A DNA stretch of 48,028 nt from a virus, in the IMG/VR virus record IMGVR_UViG_3300042398_000572, positions 1 through 48,028 of that record; one strand, given 5' to 3'. Below, one piece after another: positions 35,101 through 42,358 of the stretch. The translations under genes and the position numbers were made by a program. Every line of letters begins with the position of its first letter. The stretch's first letter is position 1. The notes beneath the pieces were generated by a model. The model did no database searches. It saw only the letters and a list, made by a program, of their open reading frames with translations, and was not told the origin of the DNA.

Positions 35101-36246
35101 ACCTGAACCAAGAACACTAACAGATTTCTTTACCGCAGTAACAACTTTAGCAGAGATAGTTCCATTAGAAGTTAATTCATATGTGATTGTTCCATTATTA
35201 ATTGTCTTAACAATTTTCTTAGGAACTTCTTTTGCCTCTACTGGTGAATTAGATGTTTTTACAGTTTCAACAGTAGTTTGTCCAACGGGTGTTTCTGGTT
35301 CGTCTGCAGGAGGTGTTACTTCCTCATCCTTGACTACGCTTGTAGTGCCAGCAATTGGTCCAGGTGTTGCAACCTTTTCCTCTGGTAGCGCAACAGCATT
35401 GTATCCAACATCGAACCAATATTTTGCAGATACGCCACTTGTATCTGTCTTGACATTTCCTCGTAAATAATTTTGTGTGGAGTCAATATCCCAGCACAGT
35501 GATAATGCCAATGCACCAGCAAGAGTTTTCTTATCAACTGATTCAGTTATTGCACGAGATGTCAGCAATAACTGATATGTAAACTTTAGTAGATTTGAAG
35601 CAGCGAGATCTTGCAAAAATGGATTTTCTATGAATCCTCCATGCATGTCGCCATGATCTGTCAAAGCACCATCTGAATTTTTCGTTGCTAACTGCGGATG
35701 CACCGAAACATTGAATCTGGGATCGCCGCCATTAATTGGATAAATTAACATGTAGTATAGTGCATTGTTTCGAGCATTGACAGGCGCTTCAATTATTCTT
35801 GTTTGCTTAGACCTGTTGTATTTTACGAAACGACTATACCAACTTTCGTATTCCTCGTTGCCCTTCGAAGGAACAGGAATATTTGGCAGATTATTACTGA
35901 TCCAGGTAGTTAAATCGCTACCGAACATTCCGGCATCGATCAGTTGCGTTACGCCAAGTTTATATACGCCATACTCACCATCTGCATGAACAACAGTAAA
36001 TTTCCATTGATCACCAGTTTCTGTTAGTTTACCACCCTTTACTTCTAATAAATTATATCCTGGGCCGGGAGGTGTTTGTCCGAAATTATAAACCTTATTA
36101 TAATATTGTAAAGTCATCGCTTTTTGAATTTCTTTCAAAAGCGTAACTACATCATCGCGAGTCAGAGAACCGATAGTTTCTTCTTCACCCATGTTGATCG
36201 TATCAACAGTTGTGAAATACGGTGTAAATGGATCATATTTTTTCAT
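32191..36246 (-). CDS. Hub needle (gp5 C-terminal-like) with M15 peptidase domain
   Basis: 1351 residues. Residues 1-270 are an unrecognised N-terminal domain. About 270-750 is a Thr/Ser/Glu-rich linker with coiled coil. About 800-1030 is a needle-type beta-helix like the C-terminus of T4 gp5 and VgrG (FERLNIAHKSGTFTETGPDG, FVLIEGNANVHIAGQCNVFI, then repeats STGNVNIKSAAMINQE). The last 168 residues are a peptidase M15 domain: GAHGYGAAAD gives H1263 and D1270, and SGWIHVGW gives H1313 as the third zinc ligand, with E1301 as a candidate catalytic residue. It would cut peptide cross-links of peptidoglycan at the needle. The gp5 OB-fold is in the next gene. Confidence 0.82.
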   Translation of the reverse strand: MKKYDPFTPYFTTVDTINMGEEETIGSLTRDDVVTLLKEIQKAMTLQYYNKVYNFGQTPPGPGYNLLEVKGGKLTETGDQWKFTVVHADGEYGVYKLGVTQLIDAGMFGSDLTTWISNNLPNIPVPSKGNEEYESWYSRFVKYNRSKQTRIIEAPVNARNNALYYMLIYPINGGDPRFNVSVHPQLATKNSDGALTDHGDMHGGFIENPFLQDLAASNLLKFTYQLLLTSRAITESVDKKTLAGALALSLCWDIDSTQNYLRGNVKTDTSGVSAKYWFDVGYNAVALPEEKVATPGPIAGTTSVVKDEEVTPPADEPETPVGQTTVETVKTSNSPVEAKEVPKKIVKTINNGTITYELTSNGTISAKVVTAVKKSVSVLGSGGFTTTVTNPFSFIQNGIVTTLEQLGAETFKLTVVDRVENGRVLFEGSDSDSANLASTAATKLNQIKSAERDSLHGRGSGGTWLLAIETVIEWLPKTYPSIVTALKQLKTTNENTKIDDVESNKTIAFDDPADIETLIKQLDAKAQEADRSRLSFTYEACISAKNEIQTNFTADTQTISSAISQATETSADGSSTSSVSTVQSSGAVTTVTTTTDADGTVTQTKTVEKVDAPLKSSSPNTLDNGIEHNARSAEPTTQVNSAPANALPTHEGTNVEKPDEKGFADPGKKYPKPDYVNKPDTNTLALGVNSKNINPDPRTSAGDKSSQSLGSSPAARNASRKRAVKMAGRSGSTWEQPATPYAAKYPYNKVFAGESGHALEIDDTPGFERLNIAHKSGTFTETGPDGTQVNKIMGNGYSIIEKDGFVLIEGNANVHIAGQCNVFIMNDTALTMHGKVSLDIHNDVNVNIGGSLGLSVQDGIYLRNEGDISVKNEGKVDAEITGAVTTKTTGKYNLTTDAGLNLTSKVNTHIKSGGSFFNHSTGNMNLCTDAELLAKSTGDINLKTAAMINQESTGNVNIKSAAMINQESTGNVNIKSAGTINAESTGNISLKAPLVTSSPIDTATLDVTTANITTLNAGTTNLKGTHNTPDDTTDIKGNTTASITVPASAGSAGSAEDAVCAVSAKLPVTYELEKPVSLSASQPVERTVNTVATGYDGENDIMNADGDDTPPVESNNPDCVNTDGDPSSAGNNTVSNDTGDPGTETGTIPDKSGVATKSCNIVILKGKSVELTPLSGKYNGNLQLSPNFKLEDLCVFPSDGCPDGWRGLRSSPYGHTVADIINNLRCLCVNILEPTQEKWGKLRLSCGYRSTHPNRGGRDPGAHGYGAAADIDGIGGRDKREFIKIAKWITDNCKHDQILLEYTPNKSTSGWIHVGWVYRDGKQRPGMSGTMEGPSGKYISKGKFKQIPHLR
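33316..33411 (-). repeat. Perfect 48-bp tandem duplication in the needle
   Basis: Two directly adjacent identical 48-base copies (33316-33363 and 33364-33411) encode 16 residues of the beta-helix (AAMINQESTGNVNIKS). Absence of even synonymous changes points to a recent duplication that lengthens the needle by a whole repeat. Confidence 0.9.
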
Positions 36247-36249
36247 TGG

Positions 36250-37263
36250 TTATACCTTATACTTATTTCTATAGAAGGCAAATTTCTTTTTTCTATCAGC
36301 AAGACCCAGTGCTGGATCGGAACCATTGATTGCTGTAGATACGTACTCGACATCGCCCCATTTATTATTTTTACCGATTTTAGGTCGTTCTTTGTTGAAG
36401 TAGTAAATTAGTATTAATGCTGCGACTTCTTTAGTTGCTGCCAACTCTGGATTTTCCTCCAGCGGTTGGTTAAGATATTTCCCAGCTTTTCGATAATTAA
36501 TTTTCCAAGTAAGTCCCAAAAACCCTCTTCCGCGATATTTCTTTCCATCTCCTGGTTTCGTATTACCCATCATTCTTGCTCTTTTTCTGCCTTCTGGGTC
36601 TATACTTGTAATATCATATCCGCTATGAATCTTTTTCCCGTTTCTGTTTCTACCATTATTAATATAATTGTCATCGCCCACTTCTGTCATTTTCGTGAAT
36701 CCGCCTGACTCATGGGCGCATTGCGCCATTATCATAGCTTTGGCGAGTGGGGTATATCCATTTATTTTTTTAGCGCCATTAGCATCTAACCAAGATTCCA
36801 AATAAGATTCCAGATCTTTTGCATTACCCGTTGGTTGTACTACATCACCGACATCTCCGCTAGTATTATCACCATTAGAGGTGGCATTATCACCAGAAGA
36901 ACCAGATCCCTCAGTCGGAGCACAATCTGCAGACGCTAATCCTCCTGGAATGGATCCAACAGTCCCAAAGAACATAGGGTGTTGCCCGTTTTCACCATCA
37001 GCAAAAAATCCAACAACCCAAGAACCTTCTACCGCACCCGTTGGCGACCAACCAACACCAGAACTTCCCGCCGAGTTTGCAGGCATAACAGGAATTGCCC
37101 ATGGAAGATCTTCTGATGGAAGTACTTCGTTATCTTCAGTGTGATACCCAATAATTCTTACGCGACATCTACCTAGTCGTAGTGGATCGTTTCGATCCTC
37201 GACTACTCCAAACCACCAATAAAAGTTTGCATTATTGTTAGATGTAATATTGTCCATTGCCAT
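36250..37263 (-). CDS. 5: Hub protein: gp5-type OB-fold plus GH19 lysozyme domain
   Basis: 337 residues. Residues 13-107 are the OB-fold of gp5/VgrG (FYWWFGVVEDRNDPLRLGRC, RVRIIGYH, DLPWAIPVMP, GSWVVGFFADG, HPMFFGTVGS). A Gly/Ser/Asn linker follows. Residues about 147-337 form a glycoside hydrolase 19 (chitinase-like lysozyme) domain with AQCAHESGGF (E185, predicted acid), E194 and YRGRGFLGLT (243-252). T4 gp5 carries a different lysozyme at this position. The protein should sit on the gp27-like ring and cleave the glycan backbone of peptidoglycan. It ends before the needle, which is encoded separately three bases downstream. Confidence 0.85.
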   Translation of the reverse strand: MAMDNITSNNNANFYWWFGVVEDRNDPLRLGRCRVRIIGYHTEDNEVLPSEDLPWAIPVMPANSAGSSGVGWSPTGAVEGSWVVGFFADGENGQHPMFFGTVGSIPGGLASADCAPTEGSGSSGDNATSNGDNTSGDVGDVVQPTGNAKDLESYLESWLDANGAKKINGYTPLAKAMIMAQCAHESGGFTKMTEVGDDNYINNGRNRNGKKIHSGYDITSIDPEGRKRARMMGNTKPGDGKKYRGRGFLGLTWKINYRKAGKYLNQPLEENPELAATKEVAALILIYYFNKERPKIGKNNKWGDVEYVSTAINGSDPALGLADRKKKFAFYRNKYKV

Positions 37264-37266
37264 TTT

Positions 37267-39342
37267 TTAACTTCCTATCACACTATTGACACGTTCAAGA
37301 ACCTTCTGATAACTCTTTGGATGTAATCCATCATTAGAAGGAAACTCAGTTAGTTTAATTGTTTTGTCACCATATTTAGATGCGACGCCTTGAATCTTCT
37401 GCGCAATCGTAGGATCATACGGAAGAATCCAAATAACTTTCTTGGTTTGCGCTTTGATAGATTCTCTTACTGCTGTTGCATTTTCAACAGTCTTAATGTT
37501 TGGATAACCCTTATCGTTGGATCCCATAGAAATAACTGTATAATCAGAACCACCCTTGGCACTATAATTTTGTTTAATTTTATCAGTGTTCCATCCAACT
37601 GTAGCATTTGTTGTTGCATCCTTGGCAGAACTTCCTAGACCCTGCGCAATACTATCGCCGATGAACGAACCTTTACCAACTGGTTTAGTCGTCGATGTTG
37701 CTGGAGCAGTAGGATCTGTTGTAGTAGGTTCGTCCGCTGGAGCACTAGTACTATCCGATCCACCAAGTTCTTCAACTTCATAAATTTCTTGCGCATAAGA
37801 ATCTTTGGAAATTTCCAAAAACATAGTGTGGCGCAGAGGAGTTATTTGATGGTGAATCGCAGTTATCATGTAGATGCCTGTTACAAATTTATCCCAGATC
37901 AATGCTTCGGAATCCTGATTAGTTTTCTCCCCAACTGATGGGTAAAATAGTTGGATCATTCTACCGACTTCAGCGTCGGTTCTTCCTGGTACTGTTATTT
38001 GTAATCTTAATGTAGTAAGATCCATCAGGGAACTATTTCTCTGCGACACAAAATCTTCAGGACGTAAGTCTATCGAATCTTCGGTTGAATCTAAAACACC
38101 AGGATTCACCGTGGAAACAAATGGTTTACTATCCGACGAGCGCAACACATTAATTGGAAAAATCATTTTGTATTGTTTGTCGGTTTTGGTAGGATCTTCT
38201 TGATCTATATCAGGAAATTTATATGCTCCCGTCGATGGATCCAATTTTCCATCTTCCATGTGATTGTATTGCTTATAGTTGAATCCATGATCATAGTAAT
38301 ATGCGGTATATTCTTTCTTCACCATATTGAATGAATGCACAGTGCTGGCAAAGTGACCTAAATCTTGACTTTGAATAACATCCAAATTGGTAATAAATTG
38401 CAGTGCTTCTATGGTTTGGAATCCCTTAATCAATGAACCAACCGTTTGTAAATTAGATAAATTAGTATTGTATACGAAGGCTGAGTATATGTCTCCGTTT
38501 TCTAACTGATTTTTAACAAGACCTTCAATTGATGCAAAATAAAATCCCTTGGTTGTTTCATAAAACATAAACGTTGGCGATTTATTCTGACTTCCAATAG
38601 ATCGTTTCGCCAACCAATTCAGGCACTGAAACGGCGACCACATTGGCGACACGAACGTTATGTGCGAATCATGCGGAGTATCAGCGATAAACAGTTCTGT
38701 GTATGATGTCTCATCCGTCGCATCATATGTTGTATCACTAGGCGTTTCTGGTGATGTAGGAGTGGACGTTCCTGTACTAACTTGACTTTTACGAGTAAAG
38801 AATCGTTCTGCTTTTATGTTTTCTTTGAAAATATCAGAAACGATTTCGTCAGTCGTACCTTCGAATTTCTTACATATTTTTACGACGTTGTCTGCAGATG
38901 CTTCTATAGAGCAAAATAACAACTCATAATATTGCTCTCTGTCATTGTTTAGTTTACGATTCTTGACTGCATAAACCGAAAATGACTTCTGAATTTTGTT
39001 GATTGGATCGAATGTTCCAAGATTGCTTTTGGTATAACCACCCAACTCTTTCCACGGAGTCTGAACATCCATAGTCAGAACTTCATCCCCAATGATTGGT
39101 AATCTTCCAATAAGATTTAACGAATCGCGAATGAGTACTGAACCGTGCAGAGTCGGAGAAAAAATATCTTCATATAGATTTATTTCCATCAAAAATGGTT
39201 TCAAATCTAGTGCATCTTCTGATGATACTACATTTAGATCCAGTCTTGTGATGATTACGTCTCCTGGTTTGGAAATCGCATCACTGATTGGATTTGATGG
39301 TGTTGGTTTAGATTTTTCTTGACCTGTTGTCGGTTCTGCCAT
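37267..39342 (-). CDS. 27: gp27-like baseplate hub protein fused to an SGNH esterase
   Basis: 691 residues (T4 gp27 is 391). Residues about 25-520 have the hub layout (DVIITRLDLNVVSSEDALDL, MEINLYEDIFSPTLHGSVLI, then KFVTGIYMITAIHHQITPLR near the end of the domain). A Thr/Pro/Ala linker leads to a 139-residue SGNH/GDSL hydrolase: FIGDSIAQG with nucleophile S564, G583 in block II, MGSND with N609, and NDGLH giving D671 and H674. All four catalytic blocks are present. Such enzymes remove acetyl or acyl groups; in a tail hub, O-acetyl groups of peptidoglycan or surface glycans are plausible targets. It is followed by the gp5-type gene. Confidence 0.8.
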   Translation of the reverse strand: MAEPTTGQEKSKPTPSNPISDAISKPGDVIITRLDLNVVSSEDALDLKPFLMEINLYEDIFSPTLHGSVLIRDSLNLIGRLPIIGDEVLTMDVQTPWKELGGYTKSNLGTFDPINKIQKSFSVYAVKNRKLNNDREQYYELLFCSIEASADNVVKICKKFEGTTDEIVSDIFKENIKAERFFTRKSQVSTGTSTPTSPETPSDTTYDATDETSYTELFIADTPHDSHITFVSPMWSPFQCLNWLAKRSIGSQNKSPTFMFYETTKGFYFASIEGLVKNQLENGDIYSAFVYNTNLSNLQTVGSLIKGFQTIEALQFITNLDVIQSQDLGHFASTVHSFNMVKKEYTAYYYDHGFNYKQYNHMEDGKLDPSTGAYKFPDIDQEDPTKTDKQYKMIFPINVLRSSDSKPFVSTVNPGVLDSTEDSIDLRPEDFVSQRNSSLMDLTTLRLQITVPGRTDAEVGRMIQLFYPSVGEKTNQDSEALIWDKFVTGIYMITAIHHQITPLRHTMFLEISKDSYAQEIYEVEELGGSDSTSAPADEPTTTDPTAPATSTTKPVGKGSFIGDSIAQGLGSSAKDATTNATVGWNTDKIKQNYSAKGGSDYTVISMGSNDKGYPNIKTVENATAVRESIKAQTKKVIWILPYDPTIAQKIQGVASKYGDKTIKLTEFPSNDGLHPKSYQKVLERVNSVIGS

Positions 39343-39348
39343 TATTAA

Positions 39349-39861
39349 TTACCTGCTGATCAAATTCGAGTAGATATTTACGAATTCCGCCAAATATTTT
39401 GGATCCAACATCTTTATTTCTCGTTTTTCATTATTTAGATCTTCTTCGTGCTGGTAGTTGGAAACAATATATATCGCTCCACTCGCCAGATCTTCTTCGT
39501 TAAACTCTACGACTATTTTATGTTCATCATTTGTTCTACAATGGTGTGGTCGGTAAAGGTTCGTTTCTCCATATTTCTTTTTGCAGTATGCAAGTAAATC
39601 CGAAGATCCCATTGGCCACTCTCTTCGCACATCAACGATTTCATTTATAGTCATGATCACCCAATGATAGTCTGGACTGTTATAGAACTTATCCGAAACT
39701 TGCTCAATTGTGTAACCATCTGGAACAGTGATTGTCTGTAAGAAAACAACATTACTCTTAAATTTATTCAATGAGATTCTGCGAAATATGTCAGTTACAA
39801 GTGTCGCTGTATTTGGCGTAATCGTATTGACCAACAATTTCGGGAACATGGAAAACAGCAT
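39349..39861 (-). CDS. 53: Baseplate wedge protein gp53
   Basis: 170 residues (T4 gp53 is 196). This small wedge protein clamps gp6, gp7 and gp25 and has a LysM-like fold. Matching features: TVPDGYTIEQVSDKFYNSPD, YHWVIMTINEIVDVRREWPM, YGETNLYRPHHC and the C-terminal EIKMLDPKYLAEFVNIYSNL. The start lies one base after the stop of gp48. Confidence 0.9.
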   Translation of the reverse strand: MLFSMFPKLLVNTITPNTATLVTDIFRRISLNKFKSNVVFLQTITVPDGYTIEQVSDKFYNSPDYHWVIMTINEIVDVRREWPMGSSDLLAYCKKKYGETNLYRPHHCRTNDEHKIVVEFNEEDLASGAIYIVSNYQHEEDLNNEKREIKMLDPKYLAEFVNIYSNLISR

Positions 39862-39862
39862 A

Positions 39863-41107
39863 TTAGTATCCCTTCTCGATTCTGTCTGTAGTCAATGTTT
39901 CCAACTCAGAGAATTGTAATCTAATAAATGCTTCAGTTGGACATCCGTTGTCGAATGTTGTAAATCCTTCTGCGCCATAATCTATCGTCATGTCTGTCAG
40001 CACACAGTTTGATATTTTTCTTACAAACGTATTCTCTTCGCCGTTATGATAATAGATAATCATAAACTCCGACGGATATGTTTGGAATAATCCATTAGGA
40101 CTCAACGTTGGATGCATGTGCGAAGTAAACAACTCAAGTATGCCAGACTTTCCATCCGGACGACCAAAGACCATCTCTGCTTCTTCAGGACTTCGTGGTG
40201 AAAATCTATAGTCAAACGCGAACTTTCTGAAACCCATGGATCTAAATAATTGCTCTTTGTATGGGTTTTCTACTCTCTTGGAAGTCGCTTGTAGTACATT
40301 AGTAAACTGATCAAATCCAGCGATATTGGCGACACGACCTGCTTTTCTTATAAGATAGTCAGCAGTTTCTGTGCCTTCCGTGAACAATCCACCAACTGTT
40401 GCTTTACCTGATGCGAGACCACCAATAAGCGCACCAAGATCTGCAGTTTCATAGTTAGCGTTATACCCTGTTGATAGTTTGTCTGGAATGTATAGAACTA
40501 TCTCGTCGCTGCCAATTACTAAACGTTGCTCTCCTGCGATAGCACTAGCAGCAACACCTGCTAGTGCACCAGCGCCTGCACCCAAAATTCCACCCACAAG
40601 TCCTGCTGCCATTTTTACACCGATTGATACTGGTCCACCTGTAGCATTAGGATTTTTGTTTACGGTTGTTCCACCATTTTTATTTAATATCTCACCTAGA
40701 GATGTCGCAGAACCAGCGCCAGCTGCCGCACCCGCTCCGGCTCCAATTAACGCACCTGCTGCTGCCGTTGCAATTTTACCATTTTCTGGATCGACTCTGT
40801 TCTGATCTGTCTGATCAAAAATTCTACCACCGCCATTCGCCAATAATTCCTTACCTTGTTTTGTTCCTTCGCGCACGAGAGGATAAAAAACAACATAATG
40901 CGGATATTCTTCGGAGTTTCCGACGTCTAATGGATAGCGACGTTGACCGTCTTTATCCAATGGTGTTTCTAGGAAATTGAGTGGCGCAGTACCTCTACTG
41001 AACCGACTTTCCTTTTTTGGTGCAGGTGCCGCTGCGGGTGCAGCAGGTGCAGTTGCTCCTGGAGCAGGAGTTTGCGCAGGAGGTGGTGGTGCTTGGGTTA
41101 ATGCCAT
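39863..41107 (-). CDS. 48: Baseplate tail-tube cap gp48-like, with glycine-zipper insertion
   Basis: 414 residues (T4 gp48 is 364). The C-terminal third fits the gp48/gp54 tube-cap family: RSMGFRKFAFDYRFSPRSPE, SHMHPTLSPNGLFQTYPSEF, YYHNGEENTFVRKISNCVLT. The N-terminus is Ala/Pro-rich (residues 1-30). Residues about 111-191 contain two hydrophobic Gly/Ala-rich helices (AAAGALIGAGAGAAAGAG and GLVGGILGAGAGALAGVAAS) that resemble glycine zippers. gp48 caps the baseplate hub and starts the tail tube. It is the first gene of the long minus-strand baseplate unit and has an exact late promoter upstream. Confidence 0.8.
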   Translation of the reverse strand: MALTQAPPPPAQTPAPGATAPAAPAAAPAPKKESRFSRGTAPLNFLETPLDKDGQRRYPLDVGNSEEYPHYVVFYPLVREGTKQGKELLANGGGRIFDQTDQNRVDPENGKIATAAAGALIGAGAGAAAGAGSATSLGEILNKNGGTTVNKNPNATGGPVSIGVKMAAGLVGGILGAGAGALAGVAASAIAGEQRLVIGSDEIVLYIPDKLSTGYNANYETADLGALIGGLASGKATVGGLFTEGTETADYLIRKAGRVANIAGFDQFTNVLQATSKRVENPYKEQLFRSMGFRKFAFDYRFSPRSPEEAEMVFGRPDGKSGILELFTSHMHPTLSPNGLFQTYPSEFMIIYYHNGEENTFVRKISNCVLTDMTIDYGAEGFTTFDNGCPTEAFIRLQFSELETLTTDRIEKGY

Positions 41108-41111
41108 CTAG

Positions 41112-41119
41112 AATAAATA
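41112..41119 (+). promoter_or_regulatory. Candidate late promoter for the plus-strand tail operon
   Basis: AATAAATA on the plus strand, 7 of 8 matches to the late consensus. The predicted start near 41125 leaves a 26-base leader before gp4. It faces an exact late promoter on the other strand. Confidence 0.5.
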
Positions 41120-41143
41120 TCCTATTAAGTATAGAGTTTGGAA

Positions 41144-41151
41144 TATTTATA
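41144..41151 (-). promoter_or_regulatory. Late promoter for gp48 and downstream baseplate genes
   Basis: Exact TATAAATA on the minus strand, overlapping the gp4 start codon by one base. The predicted start near 41138 gives a leader of about 31 bases to the gp48 ATG at 41107. Confidence 0.75.
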
Positions 41152-41609
41152 TGAGTTATGGCAAGGAAACTTTGAAAGGTCTGTATAAAATACAGAATCC
41201 AAAGAAATACATTGGTAATCCGAACAATATCATTTATCGCTCCAGTTGGGAACTAAAGTTCATGAAGTGGTGCGATAATAACGACAACATATTGGAATGG
41301 GGATCTGAAGAGTTGCCCATACCATATATCTCTCCTTTAGATAATCGAGTACATAGATATTTCGTGGATTTTTATATCAAGGTTCAAGAAAAAAGTGGTG
41401 TTACAAAGAAGTATCTAGTTGAGGTAAAACCGCAGAAGTTTACTAAAGAACCCAAAGTGCCTGCTAGAAAAACAAAGAAATTTCTACAGGAAGTTATGCA
41501 ATGGGGTGTAAACCAAGCAAAGTGGAAATTTGCTACTGAATTTTGTGAAGATAGAGGATGGAAATTCATCATCCTAACTGAGAACGAGTTGGGAATCCGT
41601 AATAAATAA
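41151..41609 (+). CDS. 4: Head completion protein gp4
   Basis: 152 residues (T4 gp4 is 150). gp4 (also called gp50) acts on filled heads before tail joining and has a TnsA-like nuclease fold. Family features: NPKKYIGNPNNIIYRSSWEL, KFMKWCDNNDNILEWGSEEL, VHRYFVDFYIKVQEK (acidic D in a beta hairpin) and KYLVEVKPQKF, with E and K in the ExK active-site pattern. It is the first gene after the strand switch. Confidence 0.92.
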   Translation: MSYGKETLKGLYKIQNPKKYIGNPNNIIYRSSWELKFMKWCDNNDNILEWGSEELPIPYISPLDNRVHRYFVDFYIKVQEKSGVTKKYLVEVKPQKFTKEPKVPARKTKKFLQEVMQWGVNQAKWKFATEFCEDRGWKFIILTENELGIRNK

Positions 41610-41623
41610 GAAGGAGAATATCT

Positions 41624-41785
41624 ATGGCAAAAGCAAAATCAGGTGGCGGAAATACTAAGATTTCCTTTACTAATCAAAAGAAGGGTAAGACATCAATTGG
41701 TGGTAGTGCCTCTTCGATTAAGTTTTCGACCATGAATAAACGTAAACGTGCTAACTATAAAGCATACAGAGGACAAGGTAGATAA
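41624..41785 (+). CDS. Small basic protein (53 residues)
   Basis: ATG at 41624 with a strong AAGGAG ribosome binding site 7 bases away; TAA at 41783-41785. The product starts MAKAKSGGGNTKISFTNQKK, contains GGSASSIKFSTMNK and ends RKRANYKAYRGQGR. It is rich in Lys and Arg with almost no acidic residues. It is probably a virion or nucleic-acid-binding protein between gp4 and the next structural gene; the function is unknown. Its stop abuts the TTG start of the following gene. Confidence 0.75.
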   Translation: MAKAKSGGGNTKISFTNQKKGKTSIGGSASSIKFSTMNKRKRANYKAYRGQGR

Positions 41786-42358
41786 TTGGCAAATCCGTTT
41801 CAGAGACTTCGCGCCAAGGCAGGTGATGGACAAAAATCCATGGATTGGTATATGAACAATGTGAAAAATCTCGTCGGCGCGAGGTTGTCTCAGAGCAGCG
41901 TAATGAAATCTGATATTGGAGAATTAAACTCCAGTATCGAGATTGGTTCAATGTATCTGTATTTCTACGATCCAAAGTTGAAGGAAGAACTTCCTTTCTA
42001 CGACACCTTTCCATTGGTATTACCATTTGGTCCAGCAAAAGGTGGATTCTATGGAATCAACTTACATTATCTGCCTTACATGTTACGAGCACAAGTTCTT
42101 GGTGAATTGTTAGACTACAAAACAACCAAGACATATTCTGAAACAACCAAGTTGCGTATGTCATACAATCTATTAAACAACTTGAAGAATGCGAATGAAG
42201 TCAAACCATGTATCAAACATTACCTGACCAATCATGTTAACTCGCAATTCTTAAAAGTCAATCCTGAAGACTGGCAGGCAGCAATATTCTTACCAATCGA
42301 GAACTTTGTGGGCGCCACAAAAGAACAAGTATTCAGAGATTCTAGGAGCAAATTCTAA
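41786..42358 (+). CDS. Conserved T4-like structural protein with TTG start
   Basis: 190 residues. The only upstream start that gives the N-terminus ANPFQRLRAKAGDGQKSMDW is TTG at 41786, directly after the previous stop with AAGG at ribosome binding distance. Seen: GSMYLYFYDPKLKEELPFYD, TFPLVLPFGPAKGGFYGINL, HYLPYMLRAQVLGELLDY and a C-terminal DWQAAIFLPIENFVGATKEQ. I believe this is a protein common to T4-like marine phages next to gp4, possibly the counterpart of T4 gp2 or gp3 (DNA end protection or tail completion), but I cannot settle which. Its stop overlaps the next ATG (TAATG). Confidence 0.72.
   Translation: MANPFQRLRAKAGDGQKSMDWYMNNVKNLVGARLSQSSVMKSDIGELNSSIEIGSMYLYFYDPKLKEELPFYDTFPLVLPFGPAKGGFYGINLHYLPYMLRAQVLGELLDYKTTKTYSETTKLRMSYNLLNNLKNANEVKPCIKHYLTNHVNSQFLKVNPEDWQAAIFLPIENFVGATKEQVFRDSRSKF

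Noticed and set aside
41601-41608. AATAAATA before the 53-residue gene as a late promoter
   Set aside because: Transcription would begin within the AAGGAG ribosome binding site; the gene is better served by the promoter before gp4.
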